A program made the position numbers and the translations under genes. The notes below the pieces were generated by a model. It made no database searches and was not told the DNA's origin. It saw only the letters and a program-made list of their open reading frames with translations. From assembly GCA_964475755.1 (NCBI GenBank), contig CAYYXR010000001.1, forward strand, positions 1 through 64,000: a stretch of DNA of 64,000 nucleotides. The letters run 5' to 3'. Of the stretch, positions 17,098 to 25,573 are shown piece by piece. Source of the DNA: UBA11612 sp964475755. GTDB taxonomy: Bacteria; Pseudomonadota; Alphaproteobacteria; Rhodospirillales; Rhodospirillaceae. Numbering within the stretch: position 1 is the stretch's first letter; each line of letters begins with the position of its first letter.

Positions 17098-17673
17098 ATG
17101 GCCTCCCAGATGATTTCAACGCGGCAATTTTCAAACAGCCTTTACGGCATTTGGCTTATACTTAAATTTGACATCCAAGCTTGGCGATATTTCGATGCCT
17201 CGCTGCAGGGTTTTTGGTCCTCGTTTGTCATTGCATTCCTGCTCGCGCCATTTCACCTCGTCCACGCGATCACCGACTTTGGACCAGACAGCACTGGCTT
17301 GCCGCTTATCCCTTACCTAATGGTCGAGATGCTGTCTTACGTCGTTGCGTGGACGCTCTTCCCCTTTGCCATGCTCTATATTTCCTCATTCTTGGATAGG
17401 GCTCCCCGGTATTTCTTTCATATGGTTCCTTACAATTGGCTGCGCCTGCCCATTGAAGGCCCTATATATATCGTCATTCTCCTGTCTGATTTTGGACTGA
17501 TGTCTGTGGAAGGTGCGGCGTTTTTGAATCTATTGGGGTTAGCCGCCCTTATCATTTACAGCACTTTTGTCGCCGGCGTGGGGTTGAAAATCACAACCGG
17601 CACAGCCATGAGCCTTGTAGCCCTTGATATCGTGTTGAGCCTCATCACCGCGTCATTGATAGATCGGATATGA
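17098..17673 (+). CDS. Hypothetical integral membrane protein
   Basis: This protein of about 191 residues from ATG 17098 (MASQMISTRQ) is largely hydrophobic, with four or five likely transmembrane segments. They include SSFVIAFLLAPFHLVHAI, VEMLSYVVAWTLFPFAMLYI, and two near the C-terminus. A TTG at 17059 would give a longer form overlapping dapE, with an unhydrophobic leader, and is less likely. I do not recognise the family; the layout is reminiscent of Yip1-type bacterial membrane proteins but there is no diagnostic motif. It lies 16 bases after dapE and ends 10 bases before the convergent truA. Confidence 0.75.
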   Translation: MASQMISTRQFSNSLYGIWLILKFDIQAWRYFDASLQGFWSSFVIAFLLAPFHLVHAITDFGPDSTGLPLIPYLMVEMLSYVVAWTLFPFAMLYISSFLDRAPRYFFHMVPYNWLRLPIEGPIYIVILLSDFGLMSVEGAAFLNLLGLAALIIYSTFVAGVGLKITTGTAMSLVALDIVLSLITASLIDRI

Positions 17674-17683
17674 CAGGCTGACG

Positions 17684-18427
17684 CTAATCCGGGTAGCACA
17701 CGTGCGTTAGAAACAGCCCCGCTGCAGGTGCGGTCGGCCCACCTGCCGCGCGATCCCGCTTTTCGAGCGCGGATTGAACATCGTCTTTAGTCCACTTGCC
17801 ATCTCCGACGTACTTCAATGTTCCGACAATATTGCGGACCTGGTGATGCAAAAAGGAGCGGGCTCGCACAGAAACAAAAATATTATCCCCTGCCCGAGCG
17901 ACGGTGATTTTATCAATGGTCTTGACGGGCGAACTCGATTGGCACTCAGCGGCACGAAAAGTTGAGAAATCATGCTTGCCGACAAGTGTTTGCGCGGCGT
18001 CGTTCATGGCATCGGCGTTCAGCGAGCTTCCAACCCACCAAACATGGTTTGAATTCAACGTCGGATGCGCCCGTCGATTCAATATCCTGTACTCGTATCC
18101 ACGTTCTATGGCGGAAAACCGCGCGTGAAATTCATCGCTCACGGCCTCCGCCCCGATGATCGCAATAGGCAGCGGTCTTAGGTGTGCATTCAACGCCTTA
18201 GCGACAATGTCGGGCGGATCGTTGCGCGGTAGGTCGACGTGAGCCACTTGACCTAATGCATGCACGCCCGAGTCTGTACGCCCTGCACCGTGAACAACGG
18301 TATCGACCTGACAATACCCGCGGGCCGCATCTTCTATTGCGCCTTGCACGGACGGCCCGTTGTCTTGCCGTTGCCAGCCGACAAACTCGGTTCCGTCGTA
18401 TTCAATTGTCAGTTTGAATCTGGGCAT
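17684..18427 (-). CDS. truA: tRNA pseudouridine(38-40) synthase TruA
   Basis: TruA isomerises uridines 38-40 in the anticodon stem of many tRNAs. The 247-residue protein opens with FKLTIEYDGTEFVGWQRQ. It carries the catalytic Asp in GAGRTDSGVHALGQVAH (near residue 52), and RSFLHHQVRNIVGTL near the C-terminus. It is the last gene of a minus-strand run with the GNAT gene, fmt and def, a common alphaproteobacterial grouping of translation-linked genes. Confidence 0.97.
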   Translation of the reverse strand: MPRFKLTIEYDGTEFVGWQRQDNGPSVQGAIEDAARGYCQVDTVVHGAGRTDSGVHALGQVAHVDLPRNDPPDIVAKALNAHLRPLPIAIIGAEAVSDEFHARFSAIERGYEYRILNRRAHPTLNSNHVWWVGSSLNADAMNDAAQTLVGKHDFSTFRAAECQSSSPVKTIDKITVARAGDNIFVSVRARSFLHHQVRNIVGTLKYVGDGKWTKDDVQSALEKRDRAAGGPTAPAAGLFLTHVCYPD

Positions 18428-18441
18428 TAGCGGCTAGCAAC

Positions 18442-19032
18442 CTACACGACTTCACTATAGTGGCCGCCGGTCTGCATTTGTCCGTGCGCGGCAAACCATT
18501 CCTCAGAGAGAATCGCCCACCTCTCATGATCACGCCATTCTCCGCCGATTTTCAGATACGCCGGTGAGAATCCTTCTTTTCGAAAGCCGAGCCGGCGAAT
18601 AAGCGCGAGAGACGCCTCATTTTGCGGCTGAACGTTGGCTTCTATGCGGTGCAGATCGAGGGTCGTAAATGCCTGATCCAGCACTAACGCAAGTCCGGCG
18701 CTCATATATCCTCTCCGGCTATACGGTGCCGCACCGTAATATCCCAAGTATCCCGATCGGAAACCGCCCATGACGATGTCATTTACATTGATGACACCGA
18801 CAAGGGCATTGTCCTCGTTGCGAGCGATGAAGTAGCCAACACTATTGCCCCGCTCCAAGCGCTCCAGGTACGCCTTGCAACGGCGCGCATCCGTAGCCGG
18901 ATAAACCCACGGATTGTGAAAACTCTTGCTCGTTGTCATCAGCGCCAGAAAATCATCCGCCGCGTCTTTTGTCGGCGCGTAGAGATGTACTAGGTCTCCC
19001 CGTGAAATTACTTTCCGCCGACGGCTGAACAT
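18442..19032 (-). CDS. GNAT-family N-acetyltransferase (RimJ/RimL type)
   Basis: This 196-residue acetyltransferase has the GNAT core: acetyl-CoA-binding motif A around YSRRGYMSAGLALVLDQAF (near residue 105), then HRIEANVQPQNEASLALIRR and LGFRKEGFSP. That last part is typical of the RimJ/RimL branch, which acetylates N-terminal amines of ribosomal or other proteins. The specific substrate is unknown. It ends 14 bases before the truA start and follows fmt after about 50 bases, so it is probably in the same transcript. Confidence 0.88.
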   Translation of the reverse strand: MFSRRRKVISRGDLVHLYAPTKDAADDFLALMTTSKSFHNPWVYPATDARRCKAYLERLERGNSVGYFIARNEDNALVGVINVNDIVMGGFRSGYLGYYGAAPYSRRGYMSAGLALVLDQAFTTLDLHRIEANVQPQNEASLALIRRLGFRKEGFSPAYLKIGGEWRDHERWAILSEEWFAAHGQMQTGGHYSEVV

Positions 19033-19083
19033 GCCAGGCCCCCTTAATAATGGCTGCGCTCGCCGTTTAAATCCGGCTGAATT

Positions 19084-19995
19084 TTAAGCAAGACGCGAGC
19101 CCTTCGGCAACGCATAGCCCCGCAGAAAAGCTTCTGCGTCTGCCGGGGATTTCCCTGCGCGCTGCACGACAACCGCACGGATAGCGCTATTCGCGCAGCC
19201 AATTTCGAGATTATCACCGAGCACTTCCCCTGGAGACCCGGACAAGGACGAAGCTTCCGCCTGCAATATTTTTATCCGTTCCCTTCCATGCGTAAACCAC
19301 GCGCCGGGAGCCGGGGATAGTCCGTGAATATGGCGAAGCACGTCTGCAGCAGAACGATTGAAATCGATATGCGCTTCCGCTTTTTCGATTTTCTTCGCGT
19401 AAGTCACCCCCGCTTCGGGCTGAGGCTCAGGCGTCAGTTTATTGGCGTCCAGTCCGTCCAGCTCTTCAAGAATGAGTTGCGCGCCGCATTCCGCTAATAC
19501 GTCATGGAGTTCACCGGCTGTTGTGGTGATGTTGATCGGCACCTCGCGCTTGAGCAGCACGGCGCCCGTGTCCAAGCCGGCATCCATTTGCATGATTGTG
19601 ACGCCGCTGACTTTGTCTCCCGCCATGATCGCACGTTGTATGGGCGCAGCGCCGCGCCAGCGTGGCAGTAGCGAGGCATGAATATTAAGACATCCGCGCG
19701 GCGGCGCCTCCAGAATGGCTTGTGGCAATATGAGTCCATATGCCGCGACCACCGCGATTTCGGCATTCCAGGATGCAAACTCCGCCTGAGTCTGCGCTGA
19801 TTTCAGCGACACCGGTGTGCGAACGGGAATGCCCTTTTTCCCCGCGAAAGCGTGAACCGGACTGAGGCGCTCCTGCTGACCGCGCCCGGCTGGGCGCGGC
19901 GGCTGCGTGTACACCGCAACAACCTCATGTGCGGCGCACAGCTTTTCCAACGCGGCGACCGCGAAATCCGGTGTACCCATAAAAATGATGCGCAT
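19084..19995 (-). CDS. fmt: Methionyl-tRNA formyltransferase
   Basis: Fmt formylates initiator Met-tRNA using 10-formyltetrahydrofolate. The 303-residue protein begins MRIIFMGTPDFAVAAL. It has the signature HASLLPRWRGAAPIQRAI (near residue 108) and the catalytic Asp in MDAGLDTGAVL (near 143). The C-terminal OB-like tRNA-binding domain is present. def, encoding the enzyme that removes the same formyl group, lies immediately upstream with a 17-base gap. Length is typical. Confidence 0.98.
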   Translation of the reverse strand: MRIIFMGTPDFAVAALEKLCAAHEVVAVYTQPPRPAGRGQQERLSPVHAFAGKKGIPVRTPVSLKSAQTQAEFASWNAEIAVVAAYGLILPQAILEAPPRGCLNIHASLLPRWRGAAPIQRAIMAGDKVSGVTIMQMDAGLDTGAVLLKREVPINITTTAGELHDVLAECGAQLILEELDGLDANKLTPEPQPEAGVTYAKKIEKAEAHIDFNRSAADVLRHIHGLSPAPGAWFTHGRERIKILQAEASSLSGSPGEVLGDNLEIGCANSAIRAVVVQRAGKSPADAEAFLRGYALPKGSRLA

Positions 19996-20012
19996 CGCGC
20001 TGCCGCGATCTT

Positions 20013-20573
20013 TTACGCGGGCTCAAGCGCGCGGCGCTTTGGGCCCTTGGATGAGCGCTGCTTCTTGCTGAGCTTTTTGATCTTTGTCAGCCGCCGCAAA
20101 ATAATGCCGCGTTTTAGAGAGGAAATGTGATCAACAAATAGAACACCGTCCAGATGGTCCATTTCATGCTGGATGACAACGGCGAGTATGCCTTCTGCAT
20201 CCAGTTCCTGCTGTTTGTTCTTTTCATCAAGGTAGCGAACCTTGATACGGGCTGGGCGCTGCACGGCCTCGTATTCTTCCGGCAGGGACAAACAGCCTTC
20301 CTCATGTTCTTTCAGGTCTCCGGATGCCCAAAGAATTTCCGGATTTGCCATTTTGATGGGCTGTGGCTTTTCGCCTTCCCGTGCCGGATCGACAACGATG
20401 ACGCGCTTCAACACGCCCACTTGCGGCGCAGCCAGCCCCACGCCGGGCGCGTCATACATGGTTTCAAGCATGTCAGCCATGAGTTTGGCCATTGCTTTAT
20501 CCACGCTTGCCACCGGCTGCGCTTTTTTCTTCAGGCGCGGGTCCGGCGCAACAATGATGTCCAATAGTGCCAT
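20013..20573 (-). CDS. def: Peptide deformylase
   Basis: This metal-dependent hydrolase removes N-formyl from nascent proteins. I take ATG 20573 (MALLDIIVAPDP) as start, giving 186 residues; an 18-residue longer frame begins with sequence unlike the family. All three motifs are present: GVGLAAPQVG (near residue 43), EGCLSLPEE with the metal-ligand Cys (near 91), and QHEMDHLDG with the HExxH-type His and Glu (near 134). The C-terminal Lys/Arg-rich tail KIKKLSKKQRSSKGPKRR is longer than the core needs. It forms an operon with fmt. Confidence 0.97.
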   Translation of the reverse strand: MALLDIIVAPDPRLKKKAQPVASVDKAMAKLMADMLETMYDAPGVGLAAPQVGVLKRVIVVDPAREGEKPQPIKMANPEILWASGDLKEHEEGCLSLPEEYEAVQRPARIKVRYLDEKNKQQELDAEGILAVVIQHEMDHLDGVLFVDHISSLKRGIILRRLTKIKKLSKKQRSSKGPKRRALEPA

Positions 20574-20655
20574 CGCAGAAATCCGAAATTTCGATGGTGA
20601 CATAAGGCCCGGGGGCCATGCCGTCAACTTTCAAGTGCCATAAACCACTGAGCCG

Positions 20656-21042
20656 CTAGAGAACCAGAAAATTGACCGCGAGCACACCCGCTACAATGAT
20701 GACGAAGACCCCGGTGTAGAACAAGGTTTTCGCCTTTGCCGCCTCGTCCAGTACTTGCAAGCTTTGAATGCTGAGCCTCGGCGCGGCAATACACATCACA
20801 CCTTCTGCCACCAGAAACATTGCCAGAAGCGATAATACGATACCCGCTCCGCTCCACACCCAATGCAGCCGCAAAACAATAATCCCGATGATCAGCGTCA
20901 ATAGGCCGTGCAGCCGGACTCCGTTCTCGCCAGCCTCAGTGACGCGCCGGTAGTACGCCATCCACACGGCGTTTGCGTATATTTGCGACACTCCGACAAT
21001 CAGAAGAACGAATGCGGCCGCACCTTCTACCCCGCGGGTCAT
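20656..21042 (-). CDS. Hypothetical four-helix membrane protein
   Basis: This 128-residue, mostly hydrophobic protein has about four likely transmembrane segments: near 8-30, 44-62, 65-86 and 107-127. I do not recognise the family and no catalytic motif is visible. It starts eight bases after the stop of the DUF4139 gene on the same strand, so the two are probably co-transcribed, and it lies about 80 bases before def. It may be an envelope protein by association with the exported DUF4139 product. Confidence 0.7.
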   Translation of the reverse strand: MTRGVEGAAAFVLLIVGVSQIYANAVWMAYYRRVTEAGENGVRLHGLLTLIIGIIVLRLHWVWSGAGIVLSLLAMFLVAEGVMCIAAPRLSIQSLQVLDEAAKAKTLFYTGVFVIIVAGVLAVNFLVL

Positions 21043-21050
21043 AAACTCCC

Positions 21051-22478
21051 CTAAAGTCTGGTTCGCACATTATATTCCAAAACGGTTTCGCCTTTTGCAG
21101 GAACCTGCACGGTCCATTGCGCTTCAGCCGCGTTTAGCTTCTCGTGGGACAGTGTTTCGCGAGTGACTTCCCACGTGCCCGGCATTTGCTCAATGACCTG
21201 CACGGCCACGGCTTTGGCTTTGGCGTTTTTGACGGTCACTCGCCAATTTGTAATCACGATAGTATCGGACGCCTGCACAAAGTTGGTCTGTTCGCGCAAC
21301 ACAGTTACATCAAAATCACGACCCAAAGCCGCATTGACGTCCTGTCCTTCGGGCGTATGTCCAATTTGGGATTCGCCAAGAAATTGGGGCGCACCCGACG
21401 AATCTTGTGAATAGACCCTCAAGATTCCTGCTGGCAATGGCATACCCAGTTTTGCCGCAGCGTTATTGGTAAACGTCAACTCAACATCAGCGTGACTCTC
21501 CGTGGTCGGCTCACGCATACGCGCGGTGAAGAAATACGGTTGGCTGCGGGAACTCAATTCCCGTTTCACCGCAACGCCGCGCCCCTCCAAAAGCGCCAAT
21601 TGCTTGGTCTCGCGGTTGTTGACAGTCGTTTGGCCGGGGAGAGTGTACATATGGTACGCAACCAAACCTTCTTGTCCGACCCCATCGGCCATCGGCGCAG
21701 AGGCCATTTGCGCTTCCATGGCGCGCATGACGTGTGGGGTTGGCGCCTTGGGCGCACGATTTACGTCGCCAGCAACGAGCTTGATGTTAGCGTCCTTAAA
21801 ATTGACGCCCGTCGTATTCGTCACCGTCGCCCAGGCCTTCAAATCCATGCGCCCGGCGTCGGGATCGTACTGAGCTACATAGTCGGCATTCCAGGACAAC
21901 CCAGAGGTCAGATAGCTGAGATCGACCGAAGTCTCCTGCTTGGCTTCGCCGCGCACGGACATCAGCAAGGCTGGCTGCGCGCGCACGCCCTCAGGAAGCT
22001 TGTCAAATACAATGCGGCCCGGCGCACCGGTGTGAATGCGCCCGTCCATTTCGATGACAAGGCCGTTGGTAACGCTGAGAATTTTTGCGCGTTTAATTGT
22101 CTCTTCACCGGTCGCAGTATTGACGAGAACAACACCAACCTCCTGACCGACCGCACCCCGCATCAGGCGTTCGGGTGTTAGCACATCAAAATTGAACGTC
22201 TGTTCCGTAATTGTCAGAGCATCACCGCTCAAAACTTCGAGCAAAGCCGTTTCCGGCTGCATTTGTCCGCTCACGCCGGTAAACGCCAGTTCCGCACTTG
22301 AAGCGGGAAGACGTACGGATCGCCGGTCCCGCACCAACGCAAAATCTCCTGAGTAGATGGTGAGATTGGCGCCTTTCTCAGGCGCGGGCACTGCAACTTC
22401 CTGTGCAATGGCCGGGGCGCCTATGGTGAGAACGGCGGCACCCGTGGCAAACGCGATCAACGAATTTCGAACGGTCAT
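21051..22478 (-). CDS. Exported DUF4139 domain protein
   Basis: This is a roughly 475-residue protein with a signal peptide (cleavage likely after APAIAQ, about residue 27) and mainly beta structure. The DUF4139 hallmark is the segment SYLTSGLSWNADYVAQYDPD (near residue 190), followed by KAWATVTNTTGVNFKDANI and a C-terminal beta domain ending VLEYNVRTRL. Start ATG 22478 is preferred because AGGA lies seven bases upstream; ATG 22493 is an alternative. DUF4139 proteins are exported and functionally poorly known. It is followed by a small membrane protein gene and is divergent from rmuC. Confidence 0.85.
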   Translation of the reverse strand: MTVRNSLIAFATGAAVLTIGAPAIAQEVAVPAPEKGANLTIYSGDFALVRDRRSVRLPASSAELAFTGVSGQMQPETALLEVLSGDALTITEQTFNFDVLTPERLMRGAVGQEVGVVLVNTATGEETIKRAKILSVTNGLVIEMDGRIHTGAPGRIVFDKLPEGVRAQPALLMSVRGEAKQETSVDLSYLTSGLSWNADYVAQYDPDAGRMDLKAWATVTNTTGVNFKDANIKLVAGDVNRAPKAPTPHVMRAMEAQMASAPMADGVGQEGLVAYHMYTLPGQTTVNNRETKQLALLEGRGVAVKRELSSRSQPYFFTARMREPTTESHADVELTFTNNAAAKLGMPLPAGILRVYSQDSSGAPQFLGESQIGHTPEGQDVNAALGRDFDVTVLREQTNFVQASDTIVITNWRVTVKNAKAKAVAVQVIEQMPGTWEVTRETLSHEKLNAAEAQWTVQVPAKGETVLEYNVRTRL

Positions 22479-22634
22479 TCTGAGGTCCTGCATAAGATTG
22501 TAGGGAGAAAGTCAGCACCGGGACCCATGGCCCCGACCGCGCTTTTCATTTAGGATTCCGATCATGGCAGGCATAGGGCGTCGTTCAAGTTTCATCACTG
22601 CAAACTTCTCGGGCGCGAAAAAAAGAGATTTATC

Positions 22635-23795
22635 ATGGAGATAGCGGTTATCGCTCTATCGATAGCGTTGGCCGGCGCTGTTATTGCCGCACTGCTTCTG
22701 GCGCGGCGCGGCGGTCGCGAAAGCATGAGCGACGTAACCGACGCCACCGCACGACTGTCTCAGGCGCAGTCGGAACTCATGGGGCGATTGGGTCAAATGG
22801 CCGAAAGCCAGGCCACCGCGCAAAAGCTGATTGCTGAACAGTTGCAGGCTCAGGAGCGGGCCGTCACCAAAATGGTCGATGAACGACTTGCCGAGGTCAC
22901 GCGCCGAGTCGGTGAAAACCTGCAAAAAACAAGCGAGAAAAGTTCGGAGGCCATGGTTCAGCTACAGGAACGCTTAGCTGTGATCGACGCTGCACAAAAG
23001 AACATCACCGAACTTTCGGCGGAAGTCGTGAATTTGCAAGATATTCTTTCCAACAAGCAGGCGCGCGGCGCCATCGGTCAGACCCAGATGGAAGACTTGG
23101 TGCGCAACATGCTTCCACGCGGCGCTTTTGATTTTCAGGTGACGCTATCCAACGGAAAGCGCGCCGATTGCGTCATCCGCCTTCCCAATCCGCCAGGAAT
23201 GATTGCAGTTGATTCCAAATATCCGCTTGAAGCCTTTGTGCGGATGTCTTCGGCATCGGACGAGCGGGAACGGGCCGCAGCCGAATCGTCGTTCCGGAGC
23301 GATGTTATCAAGCACATCCGCGATATCGCGGATAAATACATTATTCCCGGCGAAACCTCCGACACCGCGATTATGTTCGTGCCCGCTGAGTCCGTGTTCG
23401 CCGAGCTCCACGATAAATTTCCGATGGTTGTGGAAGAAGGTTTTCGCAGGCGCGTCTTCATCGTCTCGCCGACAACGCTTATGGCAACCCTCAACACCAT
23501 CCGCACGATCTTGAAGGACGCCAGAATGCGCGAACAGGCGCACGTGATTCAGACCGAGATATCAAGAATGATGGAAGACGTTGCCCGCCTGGACAAACGC
23601 GTGGGAGCGCTCGCAACCCATTTCGATCAGACTCAGAAAGATATAAACGAGATTCAAACTTCTACGCGAAAGATCGTGAAGCGCGGCGTCGCGATTGAGA
23701 ATATTCAGATCGAACCGCCGTCACAGGAGCACACAACGCCGCGCCTTCTTCAGGACGAAGAGGACACCCAAGCGCCCCACGAACGGTTACAATAG
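22635..23795 (+). CDS. rmuC: DNA recombination protein RmuC
   Basis: This 386-residue protein has an N-terminal membrane anchor (about 2-22) and a long coiled-coil (about 35-135). The RmuC nuclease-like core follows: GQTQMEDLVRNMLP, AVDSKYPLEAF (catalytic D-x-K type signature), IMFVPAESVFAEL, then RVFIVSPTTLMATLNTIRT. RmuC limits inversions at inverted repeats and has been linked to anti-foreign-DNA or DNA repair roles. It is divergently transcribed from the DUF4139 gene and converges on the DUF4136 lipoprotein with an eight-base gap. Confidence 0.93.
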   Translation: MEIAVIALSIALAGAVIAALLLARRGGRESMSDVTDATARLSQAQSELMGRLGQMAESQATAQKLIAEQLQAQERAVTKMVDERLAEVTRRVGENLQKTSEKSSEAMVQLQERLAVIDAAQKNITELSAEVVNLQDILSNKQARGAIGQTQMEDLVRNMLPRGAFDFQVTLSNGKRADCVIRLPNPPGMIAVDSKYPLEAFVRMSSASDERERAAAESSFRSDVIKHIRDIADKYIIPGETSDTAIMFVPAESVFAELHDKFPMVVEEGFRRRVFIVSPTTLMATLNTIRTILKDARMREQAHVIQTEISRMMEDVARLDKRVGALATHFDQTQKDINEIQTSTRKIVKRGVAIENIQIEPPSQEHTTPRLLQDEEDTQAPHERLQ

Positions 23796-23803
23796 AACCC
23801 GCT

Positions 23804-24484
23804 TTAATAGCTGGATCGGCTGCTTGGGCGGGAAGACCTACCTGCTGACAATTCCACATCCGGCGGCACCTCGACGCTGACGGTCTGCGTTTTTCCGGAC
23901 GGGCCGGGAAAGTCCTTCAATAACGCATCAATGATATAAGGCATGACGGTTTCAACATGACCGTTCCGCCCTTGGCTCACCGCCCGACCTTCAAAAACAC
24001 GCGTTTGATCGTCGGTGCCGTAACTCGCGCCGTTATACATGTCGAGCTCGACGCGCCGGACAAAGAGCTGCGTTGTTTCGGTGCGATCATAGGGATCATA
24101 GACAGCGCCATAGCCAAACGGCCTGTTGTAGTAACCGTACCCAAACGACATGTGAAAATTGGAATTGCGCCCTTCTACGTCCGGGCTTGGACCGGTCACG
24201 CCGTACTTTAGGGTCACGACGTAGTCCGCCTCGTTCGGACCATTGCCGCCGCTGTATTGGCGCAGACCCAGTGCCGAGAGCTTCGCATTCAGCTGATCTG
24301 CATATTGCTTGAAGGCGAGGCTTTGTTCCTGCTCTTCATCCGATGCAACAATTGCAAAGGTCTTGCCCGAATTTGACGCCGCAAGGGTGTGAAAGCGGGT
24401 AACATCCGAGACGACGTACTTCGTACCTGCGCACGCAGACAAAGCCCCCACCAAGAACACCGCAACAAGAATACGCTTGATCAT
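23804..24484 (-). CDS. DUF4136 domain lipoprotein
   Basis: Starting at ATG 24484 (MIKRILVAVFLVGALSAC), this 226-residue protein has a clear lipobox LSAC, with the lipidated Cys at about residue 18. The DUF4136 fold follows: FAIVASDEEQEQSLAFKQYADQ near residue 45, a Tyr/Gly-rich loop SFGYGYYNRPFGYG, and an Arg/Ser-rich tail. An upstream ATG at 24508 would add eight residues before a normal signal peptide and is less likely. Members are outer-membrane or periplasmic lipoproteins of unknown role. It lies downstream of recR with a gap of about 120 bases and converges on rmuC. Confidence 0.88.
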   Translation of the reverse strand: MIKRILVAVFLVGALSACAGTKYVVSDVTRFHTLAASNSGKTFAIVASDEEQEQSLAFKQYADQLNAKLSALGLRQYSGGNGPNEADYVVTLKYGVTGPSPDVEGRNSNFHMSFGYGYYNRPFGYGAVYDPYDRTETTQLFVRRVELDMYNGASYGTDDQTRVFEGRAVSQGRNGHVETVMPYIIDALLKDFPGPSGKTQTVSVEVPPDVELSAGRSSRPSSRSSY

Positions 24485-24607
24485 CTTACTCTCCCGCAAA
24501 GCGCCCAACTCGTGATCAGACTAGCATGGCGTCAATCTTGACGCTCGCTCGAAACCACGGATTCGATTTCCGAATATACGAAATAATTGTGGCGCCGCTG
24601 TGACAGG

Positions 24608-25201
24608 TTACACGGGTCGGCGCGCTTTCAGCGCCGCCGCAATGGTGCCGTCATCAAGGTAGTCCAGTTCTCCGCCGATTGGCACGCCGTGCGCCAGCCC
24701 CGACACCGCCGCACCAGTTTCCTGAAGTCTGTCAGCAATGTAGTGGGCTGTCGTTTGACCATCAACAGTGGCGCTTAACGCCAGAATGACCTCTTTAACC
24801 TCGTCCGCCGTCGCCCTTGAAACCAATCGATCCAATTTGAGGTCATCGGGTCCAATCCCATCAAGCGGAGAGAGCAGTCCGCCCGTCACATGGTATCGGC
24901 CGCGAAAGGATGCCGTGCGCTCAAGGGCCCACAAGTCGGCGACATCTTCAACCACGCAAATTGCAGACACATCCCGCCGGGGGTCTTGGCAAATGGTGCA
25001 CGGATCCTGGCTATCGTAGTTGCCGCACGTGGAACAAATTTTCACTGAGTCCGCAGCCGTACGCAGAGTTTGCATGAGAGGGTCGAGCAGGGACTCCCTG
25101 CGCTTGATCAGCGCAAGTGCCACGCGGCGCGCGGACCGCGGCCCCAACCCGGGCAATTTGGATAACTGCTTTATAAGGGATTCAATTTCTGGCCCAGCCA
25201 T
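24608..25201 (-). CDS. recR: Recombination mediator protein RecR
   Basis: RecR acts with RecF and RecO to load RecA on gapped DNA. The 197-residue protein has a helix-hairpin-helix (LSKLPGLGPRSARRVAL, residues 12-28) and a four-Cys zinc finger CSTCGNYDSQDPCTIC (56-71). A Toprim domain begins at ICVVEDVADLWALER, and a C-terminal Walker-B-like GLAHGVPIGGELDYLD is present. It is third in the conserved dnaX-ybaB-recR operon, with a 10-base gap to ybaB. Confidence 0.98.
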   Translation of the reverse strand: MAGPEIESLIKQLSKLPGLGPRSARRVALALIKRRESLLDPLMQTLRTAADSVKICSTCGNYDSQDPCTICQDPRRDVSAICVVEDVADLWALERTASFRGRYHVTGGLLSPLDGIGPDDLKLDRLVSRATADEVKEVILALSATVDGQTTAHYIADRLQETGAAVSGLAHGVPIGGELDYLDDGTIAAALKARRPV

Positions 25202-25211
25202 AGGTGGTCCG

Positions 25212-25535
25212 TCAGAACGGCAGCTTAAAGCCTGGAGGCAGCGGCAGGCCGCCGGTGAACTTGCTCATCTCCGCCTGCATCTTTTCATCAACTTTACTCT
25301 TGGCATCGTTGACAGCCGCAACCACAAGATCTTCCAAAACTTCCGCATCGTCCGGTGCGATCAGAGACGGATCGATTTTCATGGCTTTGAGTTCGCCGCG
25401 TCCGTTCAAGGTCGCCTGAACCATGCCGCCGCCTGATGAACCGACAATCTCAAGATCGCCGAGCTTAGCCTGCATCTCGGCCATGCGCTCCTGCATTTCC
25501 TGAACCTGCTTCATCATCTGCCCTAAATTCTTCAT
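25212..25535 (-). CDS. YbaB/EbfC family nucleoid-associated protein
   Basis: This 107-residue DNA-binding protein has an N-terminal Met/Gln-rich amphipathic helix (MMKQVQEMQERMAEMQAKL) and the family core GSSGGGMVQATLNGRGE. The C-terminal segment FTGGLPLPPGFKLPF is typical of proteobacterial YbaB. It binds DNA as a dimer and is thought to help organise the nucleoid or assist replication/recombination. It is positioned between dnaX (38 bases upstream) and recR, the usual arrangement. Confidence 0.95.
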   Translation of the reverse strand: MKNLGQMMKQVQEMQERMAEMQAKLGDLEIVGSSGGGMVQATLNGRGELKAMKIDPSLIAPDDAEVLEDLVVAAVNDAKSKVDEKMQAEMSKFTGGLPLPPGFKLPF

Positions 25536-25573
25536 GGGCGGCGAACTCCTAACAATTGTACAGAACTAAAACA

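Noticed and set aside
20574..20627. Longer start for peptide deformylase
   Set aside because: The 18 extra residues do not resemble the family, whose members begin close to the LDIIVAPDP segment.
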